The notes beneath the pieces are model-generated. The model did not search any database, was not told the DNA's origin, and saw only the letters and a program-made list of their open reading frames with translations. From NCBI RefSeq assembly GCF_004571175.1, contig NZ_CP038273.1:2728001-2792000 (forward strand): 64,000 bases of DNA, in the 5' to 3' direction. Positions 27,797 through 36,059 of the stretch are shown here, in pieces (positions within the stretch are counted from its first letter, which is position 1; each line of letters starts with the position of its first letter). The DNA comes from Legionella israelensis (GTDB lineage: Bacteria; Pseudomonadota; Gammaproteobacteria; Legionellales; Legionellaceae). The position numbers were made by a program, and so were the translations under genes.

Positions 27797-28042
27797 ATGA
27801 CGAATCCTTATTCTAAAATCTGTTTTTATATTACAGAAGCCCTCATATGATGTCATCTTCTATTGATTCTAAGACAGGACAAAATCATACTTTACCCAAA
27901 TAAAACCAAATTGCTCACAATGATGTCCTATTGTTTATGCTTTAAGTGGTATGATTTTGCCCCGACCATCCAAAAATCCAGGCTTGCAATTTGTCAGCTA
28001 ATTAAGTTAAGCTTCATGCAGCAAACAACCTCAGGAAAAGTT

Positions 28043-28369
28043 ATGGAAAGGCAGAAGGGATTCTCGCTGATTGAAGTGCTTGTGTCACTTATACTACTAA
28101 CAACGACAGTTTTGGCCCTGTTGCAACAACAGTGGCATAGTCATCGCTTATTGAATCAACTCTCTCTACAATCCGGTGCACTGCAAATGCTGGACAATGC
28201 ATCTGAATATTGTTTAAGTGGTTTTAACCGTCTTCCCTCTAAAGAACAGTCCTTTATTTTAAAGTCAACACGCCTGAATGACGCAGTACAGCTGGATGTT
28301 CAGTGGCCAGGTGATGGTAATTCCCCATCTTCCCTAGTGAGACACTTAAAGCGGGTCGTCATATCATGA
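28043..28369 (+). CDS. PilV-like minor prepilin
   Basis: A 108-residue prepilin. The cleavage motif ERQKGFSLIEVLVSLILL has the G/F cut with Glu at +5, followed by a hydrophobic helix. The start at 28043 has an AGGA site; longer in-frame forms from 27863 would put about 60 residues before the motif, which is not prepilin-like. Minor pilins of this type prime type IV pilus assembly. It overlaps the next gene by ATGA, so it is part of a tight three-gene operon. It is short for PilV. Confidence 0.8.
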   Translation: MERQKGFSLIEVLVSLILLTTTVLALLQQQWHSHRLLNQLSLQSGALQMLDNASEYCLSGFNRLPSKEQSFILKSTRLNDAVQLDVQWPGDGNSPSSLVRHLKRVVIS

Positions 28370-29109
28370 AAAGCTTGAAGGGAGTGGGGTTGCCGGAAGT
28401 GCTTATTAGTCTTTTTATATCAACATTGATTATGACTTCTCTGGTTCAGGGTTATTTAAGCCATAAACGTCAATACTTAAGCACATTGTCCAATATGGAA
28501 ATACAATTTGATATAAACTGGCTTGCCGATTTGATGCGGCAATCGTTCATGAGAGTCGGATTTACCCCTTGTGTGAGTTTGGCTCAATTAACAACGCAAG
28601 ATAGACGATATGCTGATAAACCACTGGAATATCTGAGCATTCAACCTGTGCCTGAGCCACTCATTGCCATATCTTATATGGGAGAAGCAATTTCCGAAGT
28701 GATTCAGATTAAAGGAGCGAGACACGTATTGGCTGACAGGCCTTTTTTATTGAATCCCAGGCATTCTATCATCATTACTGACTGTCATTATGCTGAAGTA
28801 CAGGATATAACAGATATTAAAGCAAATGAGCAGGGAGTATTGATTCAACTGAAAAAACCTTTGACTTTTCAATATTCTGATAAAATTTATATTGGAGAAT
28901 GGATAGAAGAAAAATGGTTAGTTCGCGCCGACTCTAAAGGCAAAAAGCGTTTTTATTTACAAAGCCATCATTTGGAAGAATTGACTGCAAAGGTGAGTGA
29001 TGTGAAAGTTTTTGCTCATACCAATGAAAATAAAAACTGGATTGATGTTCTGTTGAAAGCAAAGAAAAATTTTTCCTATCATTTGGTTACAATGATGCGC
29101 AATCTATGA
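28366..29109 (+). CDS. PilW-like minor prepilin
   Basis: A 247-residue protein. The N-terminus MKSLKGVGLPEVLISLFIST has the prepilin pattern (G/V cut, Glu +5) but with Pro-Glu in place of Ile-Glu. The C-terminal domain is beta-rich and contains WLVRADSKGKKRFYLQSHHLEELTAKVSDVKV, as in PilW proteins that begin with a long 'L...gv..l...y' block. Four-base overlaps with both neighbours indicate coupled translation. It is a pilus tip-complex component by family. Confidence 0.78.
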   Translation: MKSLKGVGLPEVLISLFISTLIMTSLVQGYLSHKRQYLSTLSNMEIQFDINWLADLMRQSFMRVGFTPCVSLAQLTTQDRRYADKPLEYLSIQPVPEPLIAISYMGEAISEVIQIKGARHVLADRPFLLNPRHSIIITDCHYAEVQDITDIKANEQGVLIQLKKPLTFQYSDKIYIGEWIEEKWLVRADSKGKKRFYLQSHHLEELTAKVSDVKVFAHTNENKNWIDVLLKAKKNFSYHLVTMMRNL

Positions 29110-29690
29110 AAAATCAGGATAAAGGGTTTGTGCTTTTTACTACTCTGACGGTCATTACCATCATGGCTTTATTGCTACTGACCCGCATGCATGAATTGCT
29201 GTTGTTCAGCAAGATGAGCGCAAGACAAAAATTGCAGCATCAGGATTTTTATCAGCTTGAATATGTGGCGAGAAAACTTGTAAAGATGGATTTCACCCAA
29301 ATCCCAAAGCCTTGTCGATGTGAAATGGATAAGATGAATAACGTTTTTGCATTGCTGAAAAAAAAGGGAAAGGGCTGCAGCCTCTTTGAAGATACCCGAC
29401 AATATTATTATTTTATTGAAGACCTGGGTGAAAAAAACTGCTTAATGATAAGATATCAAGGGCAAAAAAGAAGTACACACCATTTTCGATATACGGTAGT
29501 TTATTTAAAAGAACATCAATTTTACTCAGCATTACAATTACGATTCATTAAACCTGGCCAGTTTGCGTCTTGCCAGGGAAAAGAAAAGACCGTTAAGGAA
29601 GGTATCAGCAGCTGGCGGTATTTGACGCAAGTCTTCTTAGAGTCATTGCAAAAATATAATCTGGGCAAGAATCTTTTATCTCTATCTTGA
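29106..29690 (+). CDS. PilX-like membrane-anchored pilus assembly protein
   Basis: A 194-residue protein with the start MKNQDKGFVLFTTLTVITIM and one N-terminal helix. The prepilin-like GF-cut lacks Glu +5 (GFVLFTTL), as many PilX proteins do. Four cysteines (in CRCE, CSLFE and NCLMI) may form disulphides. Position after PilV/PilW-like genes supports a PilX role. The rest of the standard cluster (pilY1, pilE) does not follow: an HlyD/FUSC efflux pair comes next. Confidence 0.65.
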   Translation: MKNQDKGFVLFTTLTVITIMALLLLTRMHELLLFSKMSARQKLQHQDFYQLEYVARKLVKMDFTQIPKPCRCEMDKMNNVFALLKKKGKGCSLFEDTRQYYYFIEDLGEKNCLMIRYQGQKRSTHHFRYTVVYLKEHQFYSALQLRFIKPGQFASCQGKEKTVKEGISSWRYLTQVFLESLQKYNLGKNLLSLS

Positions 29691-29749
29691 GCCTTGTTTG
29701 GTAAGGATGTATTGTAGAAATTAAACAACAAAAGAGGGATATTAAAACA

Positions 29750-30745
29750 ATGAATCTGTCTGTTTTTACCAGGTTCAAATATTGGCCGCAAGTCTCAGTG
29801 TTGGCTTTATTGCTTATTGGATATTCCCTCTACCGATATTTTGCTTTTTATGACACCCGCTCCAGTGATGCTTATGTTTCAGCGCATGTCATTAACATGG
29901 CGCCGCTTGTTTCAGGTCCTGTCACTGGAATTTTTATTCGCGAGAATCAGGCTGTTAGAAAAGGAGAAAAGCTCATTGAAATTGATCCTCTTCCTTATCT
30001 GTATGCAGTCAGGAAAGCTGAATCAGCGCTTAATATAGCTCGTTTAAATTATGAGAATGACAAAATGGCTCTCATCATGGCTCAACAAAAATTAAAGCAG
30101 GCCAAACTTATACTGGCTTTAAGTCAGGATCATTTTGCGCGCTATTCCAAGTTGGAAATAAAAGGGGATATGGCCAAAATAACATTAATTGATTTGACTG
30201 AAAAAATAAAACAACAAGAAGCTGCAGTAGAGGAGGCGGTTCAGGAATTAAAAATAGCTGAGATCAATGTGGATGACAATCCCATATTAAAAGCCCAGGC
30301 CGAGCTCGATGAAGCCAGATATCTCTATGAACACACTACGATAAAAGCACCGGCAACAGGGTATGTGACAAATTTTAATTTACGTATTGGTCAATATGTC
30401 AAAACAGGGGAAGGTTTATTCGCCTTGATAGATACCAATATTTGGTGGATAGTCACTCGTTATCGGGAAACAGCTCTGCGTTTAATTAAACCGGGCGATA
30501 AGGCCAGAATTATGATCGATATGTATCCAGGGAAAGTTTTCCATGGGCATGTTGAAAGTATTGGCTGGGGTATAAATCGTGTGCAATCTGGAAATGTGGC
30601 TAAATCTACATTAAGTTACCTGGAGCCTACGGAAGATTGGATAAGAATTGCTCAGCGTTTCCCCGTGAGAATTCTTATTGATGATTTGACGGAAAAATAT
30701 CCTCTGCGTATAGGTGCCAGCGCAACCACTGTAACTTATCGGTGA
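29750..30745 (+). CDS. HlyD-family efflux adaptor (EmrA/AaeA type)
   Basis: A 331-residue membrane fusion protein. One helix (about residues 11-30) is followed by DTRSSDAYVSAHVINMAPLVSGPVTGIFIRENQAVRKGEKLIEIDPLPY (lipoyl half), a long coiled-coil hairpin (about 85-165), the second lipoyl half (TTIKAPATGYVTNFNLRIGQYVKTGEGLFALID) and a beta-barrel domain. It should link the FUSC protein encoded 4 bp downstream to an outer-membrane channel. Substrates of the best-known pair (AaeAB) are aromatic acids; here unknown. Confidence 0.88.
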   Translation: MNLSVFTRFKYWPQVSVLALLLIGYSLYRYFAFYDTRSSDAYVSAHVINMAPLVSGPVTGIFIRENQAVRKGEKLIEIDPLPYLYAVRKAESALNIARLNYENDKMALIMAQQKLKQAKLILALSQDHFARYSKLEIKGDMAKITLIDLTEKIKQQEAAVEEAVQELKIAEINVDDNPILKAQAELDEARYLYEHTTIKAPATGYVTNFNLRIGQYVKTGEGLFALIDTNIWWIVTRYRETALRLIKPGDKARIMIDMYPGKVFHGHVESIGWGINRVQSGNVAKSTLSYLEPTEDWIRIAQRFPVRILIDDLTEKYPLRIGASATTVTYR

Positions 30746-30749
30746 TCCC

Positions 30750-32816
30750 GTGTCTGCTTTCCTGCCTTTCATACCGCAAACCGCTGAAAACCGTGCAGCA
30801 ATACGAACGGCCATCGCAACGTTAACAGCCGTACTCTTAGCATTTAAGTTTCATTTTGAAACACCCTATTGGTCTGGAATGACTGTGGTTATTACTTCTA
30901 ATCTGTATACCGGAAATATCATTGACAAGGCTTTAATGCGGATTATCGGAACCATTGCCGGCGCATTTCTCGGCTTTATTGCAGCCGGCCTTGTGGTTAA
31001 CAGTTTTTTGCTGTATTTACTAACCAGTTTTTTATTAGTGGCTGTTGCTGTTTATTATTATAACTTCAGCCGTTATGCCTATGCCTGGCTACTTGGCTCA
31101 CTGACTGCTCTTATCATCATTTCTCAGTTGGCTGTCAATCCGCAAAATGTTCTTTATGTGGCGATCTGGCGTTCGGTCGAAATTGCTTTGGGCGTTTTTG
31201 TGTCCTCTCTGTTCGCCTTATCCGTGTTCCCTAATCCCATAAAAAAGATTCTAATTAAGCAATTTGATATATTGTTAGCGGATTTAGACAAATGTTTAAA
31301 GCAATTATATGCTTGTCTTACGGATTCTTCCAAGGATTTTCAGACACTGGCAGAATCGAATGTGCAACTAAAAATACATTGCCGAAAAGCTGTTGAGCTT
31401 ATCGGAGCTATGCCTAAAGACCCCAGTATAAAAAAGGAAAATATTGACCGATATCGAGCTTTGCTGGAGTCCATTTATCAGTTAGCACGCTTATTTCAGT
31501 ATCAAATCAGTCAGCCAATAAAGCCATATCATTTGCCAGTATTCTTACCTTTAAAAGAGGTTTTTCATGCTTTAGAGAACGATATTTCTTCTTTACGATT
31601 CGCACTAAAAAAACCTCAATCTAGGCAACAGCCACTTCAATTACAGGCTTCTTTACAGCAATTTGAACTGCAATTTAAGAAAAATCGTTCGCTTTTGACC
31701 GCCTTTTTACCGTCAATTTACTCATTAAGTCATTTTATGAAAGGGGTAGAGCAGCATCTGATGGCCATGAAATTACTTTTAGAAAGAAAGGAGATTAAGG
31801 AACAGCCCTCGATTTACATCAATGCGCAAAAAAGGCTGCGAAACGATCCCGATATTATTAAACATAGCGTTAGAGCAGGCATCACGATTGTGCTGGCCTT
31901 GCTCATTTGGCTTGCCAGTAGCTGGCCAGGAGGAATCAACGGTATTATAAGCAGCATTGTTATTTCGGTCCGTAAACATCTTTATGAGATGAAAAACATC
32001 AGCAGCCATCGTTTTATAGGATGTTTTATAGGTGGTGGGATTGCCTTGACTTCGCTTGCTCTGGTTCGAATGAATCTTTATGATTTTATTGTTATTTTAT
32101 TGTTTTCAGTTTGGTTATTTTCCTATTTTTCTTTTAAATATCCTCAATATGCCTATATAGGTCTGCAGGCGAATATCGCTCTTATCATTACTCTGGCTCA
32201 GGGAGGTGGGCCACCCCATACTCTTGCACCGCCTCTGGAACGCCTGGCCGGTATTATCATGGGGATTATTGCCAGCTTTGCTGTCGGCAATCTTTTATGG
32301 CGTACGGATGCCTGGATCATCTTGCGGCGTTATTTAAATAAATTGTTCTATTACATGACAGAAAACTTAAACACAGTGCTCTGTAGTAAAAAAGAGGATG
32401 TTCGTCTGCATGATCTGACCAATTTATTCTGGCTTAGTCGCGGTTTGATTGAAACTTTGAGTGCTCAAAAACTAAGTGCAGGAAAAGAGAAGCAATTGGT
32501 TGGTTTGAGAAACAGGTTTGAACATTATGTCATTATCCAGGCTACTATTAGTTATGTCTATTCCAGTGTAAACATTGAAAAAGCAAGAACAACAGCGAAA
32601 AATTACGATTTGCCTTTGACTGTCATTGAAACCGGTATTATTGACTTATATCGATATAAAAAGAAAAAAACAGTACCGGCGCTTGAAAAACAACTGCAAC
32701 AGAGTTTTGCTGTTATTCAGCATATGCCTTTAAAAGAAAATGGCAGTGATGATGAGCTTAGGAATATACTGGCTTATTTGAACGCTTTAAAGCAATTCTT
32801 TTTGAAATATATCTAA
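30750..32816 (+). CDS. FUSC-family (AaeB-like) inner-membrane efflux protein
   Basis: A 688-residue protein starting at GTG 30750. Two hydrophobic blocks of about five to six helices (about residues 15-160 and 375-500) are each followed by a cytoplasmic helical domain. The repeats begin with the FUSC signature NRAAIRTAIATLTAVLLAFKFHFETPYWSGMTVVI and HSVRAGITIVLALLIWLASSW. Its 4-bp spacing from the adaptor gene shows an operon. The usual small DUF1656 partner is not present. The last codons lie inside a strong hairpin. Confidence 0.88.
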   Translation: MSAFLPFIPQTAENRAAIRTAIATLTAVLLAFKFHFETPYWSGMTVVITSNLYTGNIIDKALMRIIGTIAGAFLGFIAAGLVVNSFLLYLLTSFLLVAVAVYYYNFSRYAYAWLLGSLTALIIISQLAVNPQNVLYVAIWRSVEIALGVFVSSLFALSVFPNPIKKILIKQFDILLADLDKCLKQLYACLTDSSKDFQTLAESNVQLKIHCRKAVELIGAMPKDPSIKKENIDRYRALLESIYQLARLFQYQISQPIKPYHLPVFLPLKEVFHALENDISSLRFALKKPQSRQQPLQLQASLQQFELQFKKNRSLLTAFLPSIYSLSHFMKGVEQHLMAMKLLLERKEIKEQPSIYINAQKRLRNDPDIIKHSVRAGITIVLALLIWLASSWPGGINGIISSIVISVRKHLYEMKNISSHRFIGCFIGGGIALTSLALVRMNLYDFIVILLFSVWLFSYFSFKYPQYAYIGLQANIALIITLAQGGGPPHTLAPPLERLAGIIMGIIASFAVGNLLWRTDAWIILRRYLNKLFYYMTENLNTVLCSKKEDVRLHDLTNLFWLSRGLIETLSAQKLSAGKEKQLVGLRNRFEHYVIIQATISYVYSSVNIEKARTTAKNYDLPLTVIETGIIDLYRYKKKKTVPALEKQLQQSFAVIQHMPLKENGSDDELRNILAYLNALKQFFLKYI

Positions 32817-32860
32817 CCTCAGCTTGATGCTCGTCAAGTTGAGGTTAGATATATTTCAAA
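32801..32860. terminator. 27-bp near-perfect stem covering the FUSC stop codon
   Basis: The arm 32801-32827 pairs with 32834-32860 with a single mismatch around a 6-nt loop. The 5' arm contains the last codons and the TAA of the FUSC gene. No T-run follows, so termination may be by RNA processing or Rho. Confidence 0.7.
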
Positions 32861-32919
32861 CAAAATGAACAAGGGTTGATCTTTTTTGTGGCATTCAGTA
32901 TCCTGTGCCAAATTAAAAA

Positions 32920-33636
32920 ATGTTTAAACTTATGTTCAGGTATTCTTTTTTTCTTTTAACGCTTATCAGCCATATGGTTTCTGCCAGTGTGTATCCAGTT
33001 ATGGTTGGTAATGAAAAAGTTCTCATTAAAGTCTGGCAAGGAGAGGGGAAAAAAACTTTTGTTCATCTGCATCAGAATGAAACCACAGCCTTAAAAGCTG
33101 CTAAGACCGTTTTCAGACAGCAGAAAGCCGGCTTACTGACGCTGCAACATTCTGGCGGCAGAAATATTCATTTTCGATTAAATCATCAACGTTTTGAATT
33201 TGACCCTAACCGTATTTTTACCGATAAGGGCATAAAAGCGAGTTTAAAAAAATACAGCCATTATACACCTGAAGCCTATCAGGAAGTAAAAAAATTAGCA
33301 GAGGCCATATTAAAGCATTTACCTGAAGGGCGAATCATCGCCGTTCATAATAATCAGGGTTACTCCATTCGTGATTATTTGCCAGGGCATTCATTGGCTT
33401 CTGATGCAAAAGCCGTTTATTTATCACCCGGACATTATTTCCGCAATTTTTATCTGGTTACCCAAAAAAAGGATTATCTTCACTTCAAAACATTAGGATT
33501 AAATGGCGTTTTACAGGCTGAAAATGCAAGCGATGATGGTTCACTATCCGTTTTGTTTCGCCATAAATCCTATATTAATGTTGAGGCCGGGTATAATCAG
33601 TTGTCAGAGCAAATCCAAATGCTTAACCTGGCCTGA
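32920..33636 (+). CDS. secreted protein, possible zinc hydrolase-like fold
   Basis: A 238-residue protein with a signal peptide (cut near residue 22, ...LISHMVSAS). The mature part has FVHLHQNETTALKAA (about 49-63), LLTLQHSGGRNIHFRLN, FDPNRIFTDKGI and GRIIAVHNNQGYSIRDY. The H-x-N-E motif, a following QHSG and a later VHNN resemble the spaced metal ligands of succinylglutamate-desuccinylase or M14-like hydrolases. That reading is inference; I do not firmly recognise the family. Stand-alone gene, downstream of the efflux operon. Confidence 0.55.
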   Translation: MFKLMFRYSFFLLTLISHMVSASVYPVMVGNEKVLIKVWQGEGKKTFVHLHQNETTALKAAKTVFRQQKAGLLTLQHSGGRNIHFRLNHQRFEFDPNRIFTDKGIKASLKKYSHYTPEAYQEVKKLAEAILKHLPEGRIIAVHNNQGYSIRDYLPGHSLASDAKAVYLSPGHYFRNFYLVTQKKDYLHFKTLGLNGVLQAENASDDGSLSVLFRHKSYINVEAGYNQLSEQIQMLNLA

Positions 33637-33646
33637 AACAGGTATT

Positions 33647-34876
33647 TTATTGAATAATACAGCGACTCATTTTATTTTTTTCAGAACCTGTTGAGTCCAC
33701 AGGAGGATATACATCGGCCGAAAAAAACTGCCAGGCTCTGGACATATTTTTCACGGTATCGTCTTCTACAAAACTTGGACTCGGGCTGTAGCTTTGCCTC
33801 ATCTCATCTGTGGCTAGATTGCCTACACAAACCACATCTTCAAAGCTGCCGAGCGCAAAAGAACCGAGATAATGCGTTTTAGTATGGTGTTTTTCTTTAT
33901 CAAGTTTAAGACGCAAGTCCCAGGGCAGGGTAGACATGTAGTCTTCCCATGTTTTTTCTTCAATAAATTCGACTTTGGTGACGCCCTCGATTTTTTTTAT
34001 TTCCTCACATAGGGTGTCTTGATCTATTTGATAATCGTTCTTGCCTGGAGGTAAATTGACATAAATGGTGCACAAGCGACCATCTTCAGGATTAGTGCGA
34101 TTGTCTCTCGTTGTAATTAAAGCCAGATGACCAAAACCGTCCTCATTCAAGGCTTCTGAAAAATATTGCTGTTTGGGAGGAAGTCCTTTGATCTTGCATA
34201 CCGCCACAGGATAACGGTAATATTCCAGCTGCTCAACACAATTTTTTTCGACCTCCGTTAAATCCAGTCCCATCTTCGGCCAGTTTAGTGGAGAAGTGGC
34301 CAGAATCAATGCATCGGCAGAAAGAACGTGTTCCATGCCATTTTGTTGATAGTGAATTCTGATGCCATCATTATTGTTGCAATTACGTTCAATTTTCGTG
34401 ATGTCCACCTTAGTACGTACTTCAAACCCGGCAGCGATTTTTTCCATTAACAACTGAAAACCACCTTTAATGGATAGTAAGGGCGGTTGTCTCAGCAATG
34501 TCTCAGAAAGCATAATATCCGGAACGGTCATTTTACCAAAGTATTCAAGAATTGAGTAAGTCGGACAATGAGTGATGGCGCCGTAACCAAAGCCAGGTAC
34601 AAACAATTTGGCAAAAAGAGGCAGAACTTTCATTCCTTTTGCTTCCGCATATTCAGAAAAAGGTTGTTGCAGGTACTCGGGAAGTGGTGTTTTTTGCTGC
34701 TTTGCCTGTTTATAGACAGCATAATCTTGATTAAAGGTATAAAGTTCCTGAGCTACTGCTCTAGCTAAAGAAAATTTTTGCAAGAATGATTGCTGCTGAT
34801 GGTACTGAGTAAATTCAGTATCTTCTGTCTGAGCAGGCAAGACCATTTCAAACTCGAGATGGTGTTCTTTGACGGC
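33647..34876 (-). pseudogene. C-terminal part of a flavin amine oxidase-type gene, split by insertion elements
   Basis: This fragment encodes 409 residues from AVKEHHLEFEMVLPAQTED to the stop. It continues in frame from the N-terminal part at 37247-37498. It includes PGFGYGAITHCPTYSILEYFG, GGFQLLMEKIAAGFEVRTKV and a C-terminal VCVGNLATDE. These are typical of the substrate and C-terminal FAD regions of NAD(P)/FAD-dependent amine oxidase-like enzymes. An internal ATG at 34846 could start translation but would lack the FAD-binding N-terminus. The joined protein would be 493 residues. Confidence 0.85.
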
Positions 34877-34929
34877 ATTGTAAGTTACAAAAAATTATAT
34901 AATGGCCATTAAGAGAGTAGCCCCTTATT

Positions 34930-35090
34930 GTAAAAATAAAGGGCACGGGCGTGAGCGACCGTCGCGGAATAGGTTTTAACAACCGTCTGGATCAAGGTAC
35001 TCTAGCCCTGCTCTCGAAACGTTTGAATAGTTGAAAGGACTCTGATTAAAGAACGTCCGCTTACAATCCTAAACAATAAAATTTCGAGGC
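34930..35090 (+). ncRNA. putative IS110 bridge RNA
   Basis: This non-coding region precedes the recombinase. ATAGTTGA at 35027-35034 is identical to the top strand of the right element end (37240-37247). CTTACAAT at 35060-35067 is the complement of the left element end (34877-34884). That order fits left and right donor guides. Upstream, CGGAAT (34965-34970) resembles the target left side CGGCAT, and CTGGAT (34987-34992) is the complement of the target right side ATCCAG: candidate target guides. RNA ends are approximate; expression is inferred. Confidence 0.7.
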
Positions 35091-35094
35091 GCGC

Positions 35095-36045
35095 ATGTCA
35101 TTATACAGTAATTATATTGGTATCGATATTGGAAAAATTTCTTTTGTTGTAGCGATGTATGGCTCAAAAAAGATATACGAATATGAAAATAATCCGACAG
35201 GTATTAAAGCGTTTATAAACGATTTCAAGAGTAAATTAAAATATGCTTTAACTGTATTAGAAACGACAGGTGGTTATGAGATGCAATTATTGCTCACTTT
35301 GTGTGAGTCAGGGTTTGCAGTACATCGAGCTAATACACGTAAGGTCAAACGATTTATTCAATCTTATGGCAATGAGGCAAAGACGGATAAACTGGATGCC
35401 CTCTCATTGGCTTTATATGGGTATGAGCGAGCACAACGACTAGAACTATTTACTCCTCAATCAACAAAAGCCCTTGCCTTATTTGAGTTGGTGCAGCGTC
35501 GTAATGATTTAAAACAAATGCTTGTTGCAGAAAAGAATAGATTAAAAGCTCCTCGCGCGGACATCATCAAAGCGAGCTGTAATGCAATGCTCGAGGTGCT
35601 TAATAATCAAATCAAGACCATTACAGATGAAATAAATACCTTGATAGAGGCTGACTCTGTGTTAAGAGAAAAAAAAGCTATTCTAAAAACTATTCCCGGC
35701 ATAGGGGATATCATTGCTAATGAGCTTCTTGTCTTATTACCAGAATTAGGTTCCTTAACGCGACGTAAAATTGCTTCGCTTGCTGGCCTTGCACCAAAGG
35801 CAAATGATAGCGGGCAGTTTAGCGGTTATCGGTGTATTGGTTATGGCAGATGTGGAATTAAGCCCATATTATTCTTAGCTGCCATGGCTGCAAGAAATTC
35901 AAATTCTAGCTTAAAATCTTTCTACAATCAGTTAATTTCTTCCGGAAAGAAAAAGATGGTAGCTTTAACTGCTTTAATGCGAAAAATCATTGTTATTGCA
36001 AATGCCAGAATAAGAGATTTTAATTCGGGATTATTTTGTGCATGA
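35095..36045 (+). CDS. IS110-family recombinase
   Basis: A 316-residue DEDD transposase. The RuvC-like domain has D11 (IGIDIGK), E56 (LETTGGYE), D98 and D101 (KTDKLDALSLA). A coiled-coil middle is followed by a helix-hairpin-helix (KTIPGIGDIIANELL) and the Tnp20 domain SLAGLAPKANDSGQFSGYRCIGYGR with the likely catalytic serine S239. The enzyme works with a bridge RNA in characterised relatives. The ORF is intact; the nested IS lies 14 bp downstream, in the short right end. Confidence 0.92.
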   Translation: MSLYSNYIGIDIGKISFVVAMYGSKKIYEYENNPTGIKAFINDFKSKLKYALTVLETTGGYEMQLLLTLCESGFAVHRANTRKVKRFIQSYGNEAKTDKLDALSLALYGYERAQRLELFTPQSTKALALFELVQRRNDLKQMLVAEKNRLKAPRADIIKASCNAMLEVLNNQIKTITDEINTLIEADSVLREKKAILKTIPGIGDIIANELLVLLPELGSLTRRKIASLAGLAPKANDSGQFSGYRCIGYGRCGIKPILFLAAMAARNSNSSLKSFYNQLISSGKKKMVALTALMRKIIVIANARIRDFNSGLFCA

Positions 36046-36059
36046 TGATAGATTAATTA

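Noticed and set aside
34846-35094. Start of the C-terminal flavin fragment as an independent gene with ATG at 34846
   Set aside because: The fragment lacks the FAD-binding N-terminus, which is found in frame beyond the insertion at 37247-37498; it is better called a pseudogene part.
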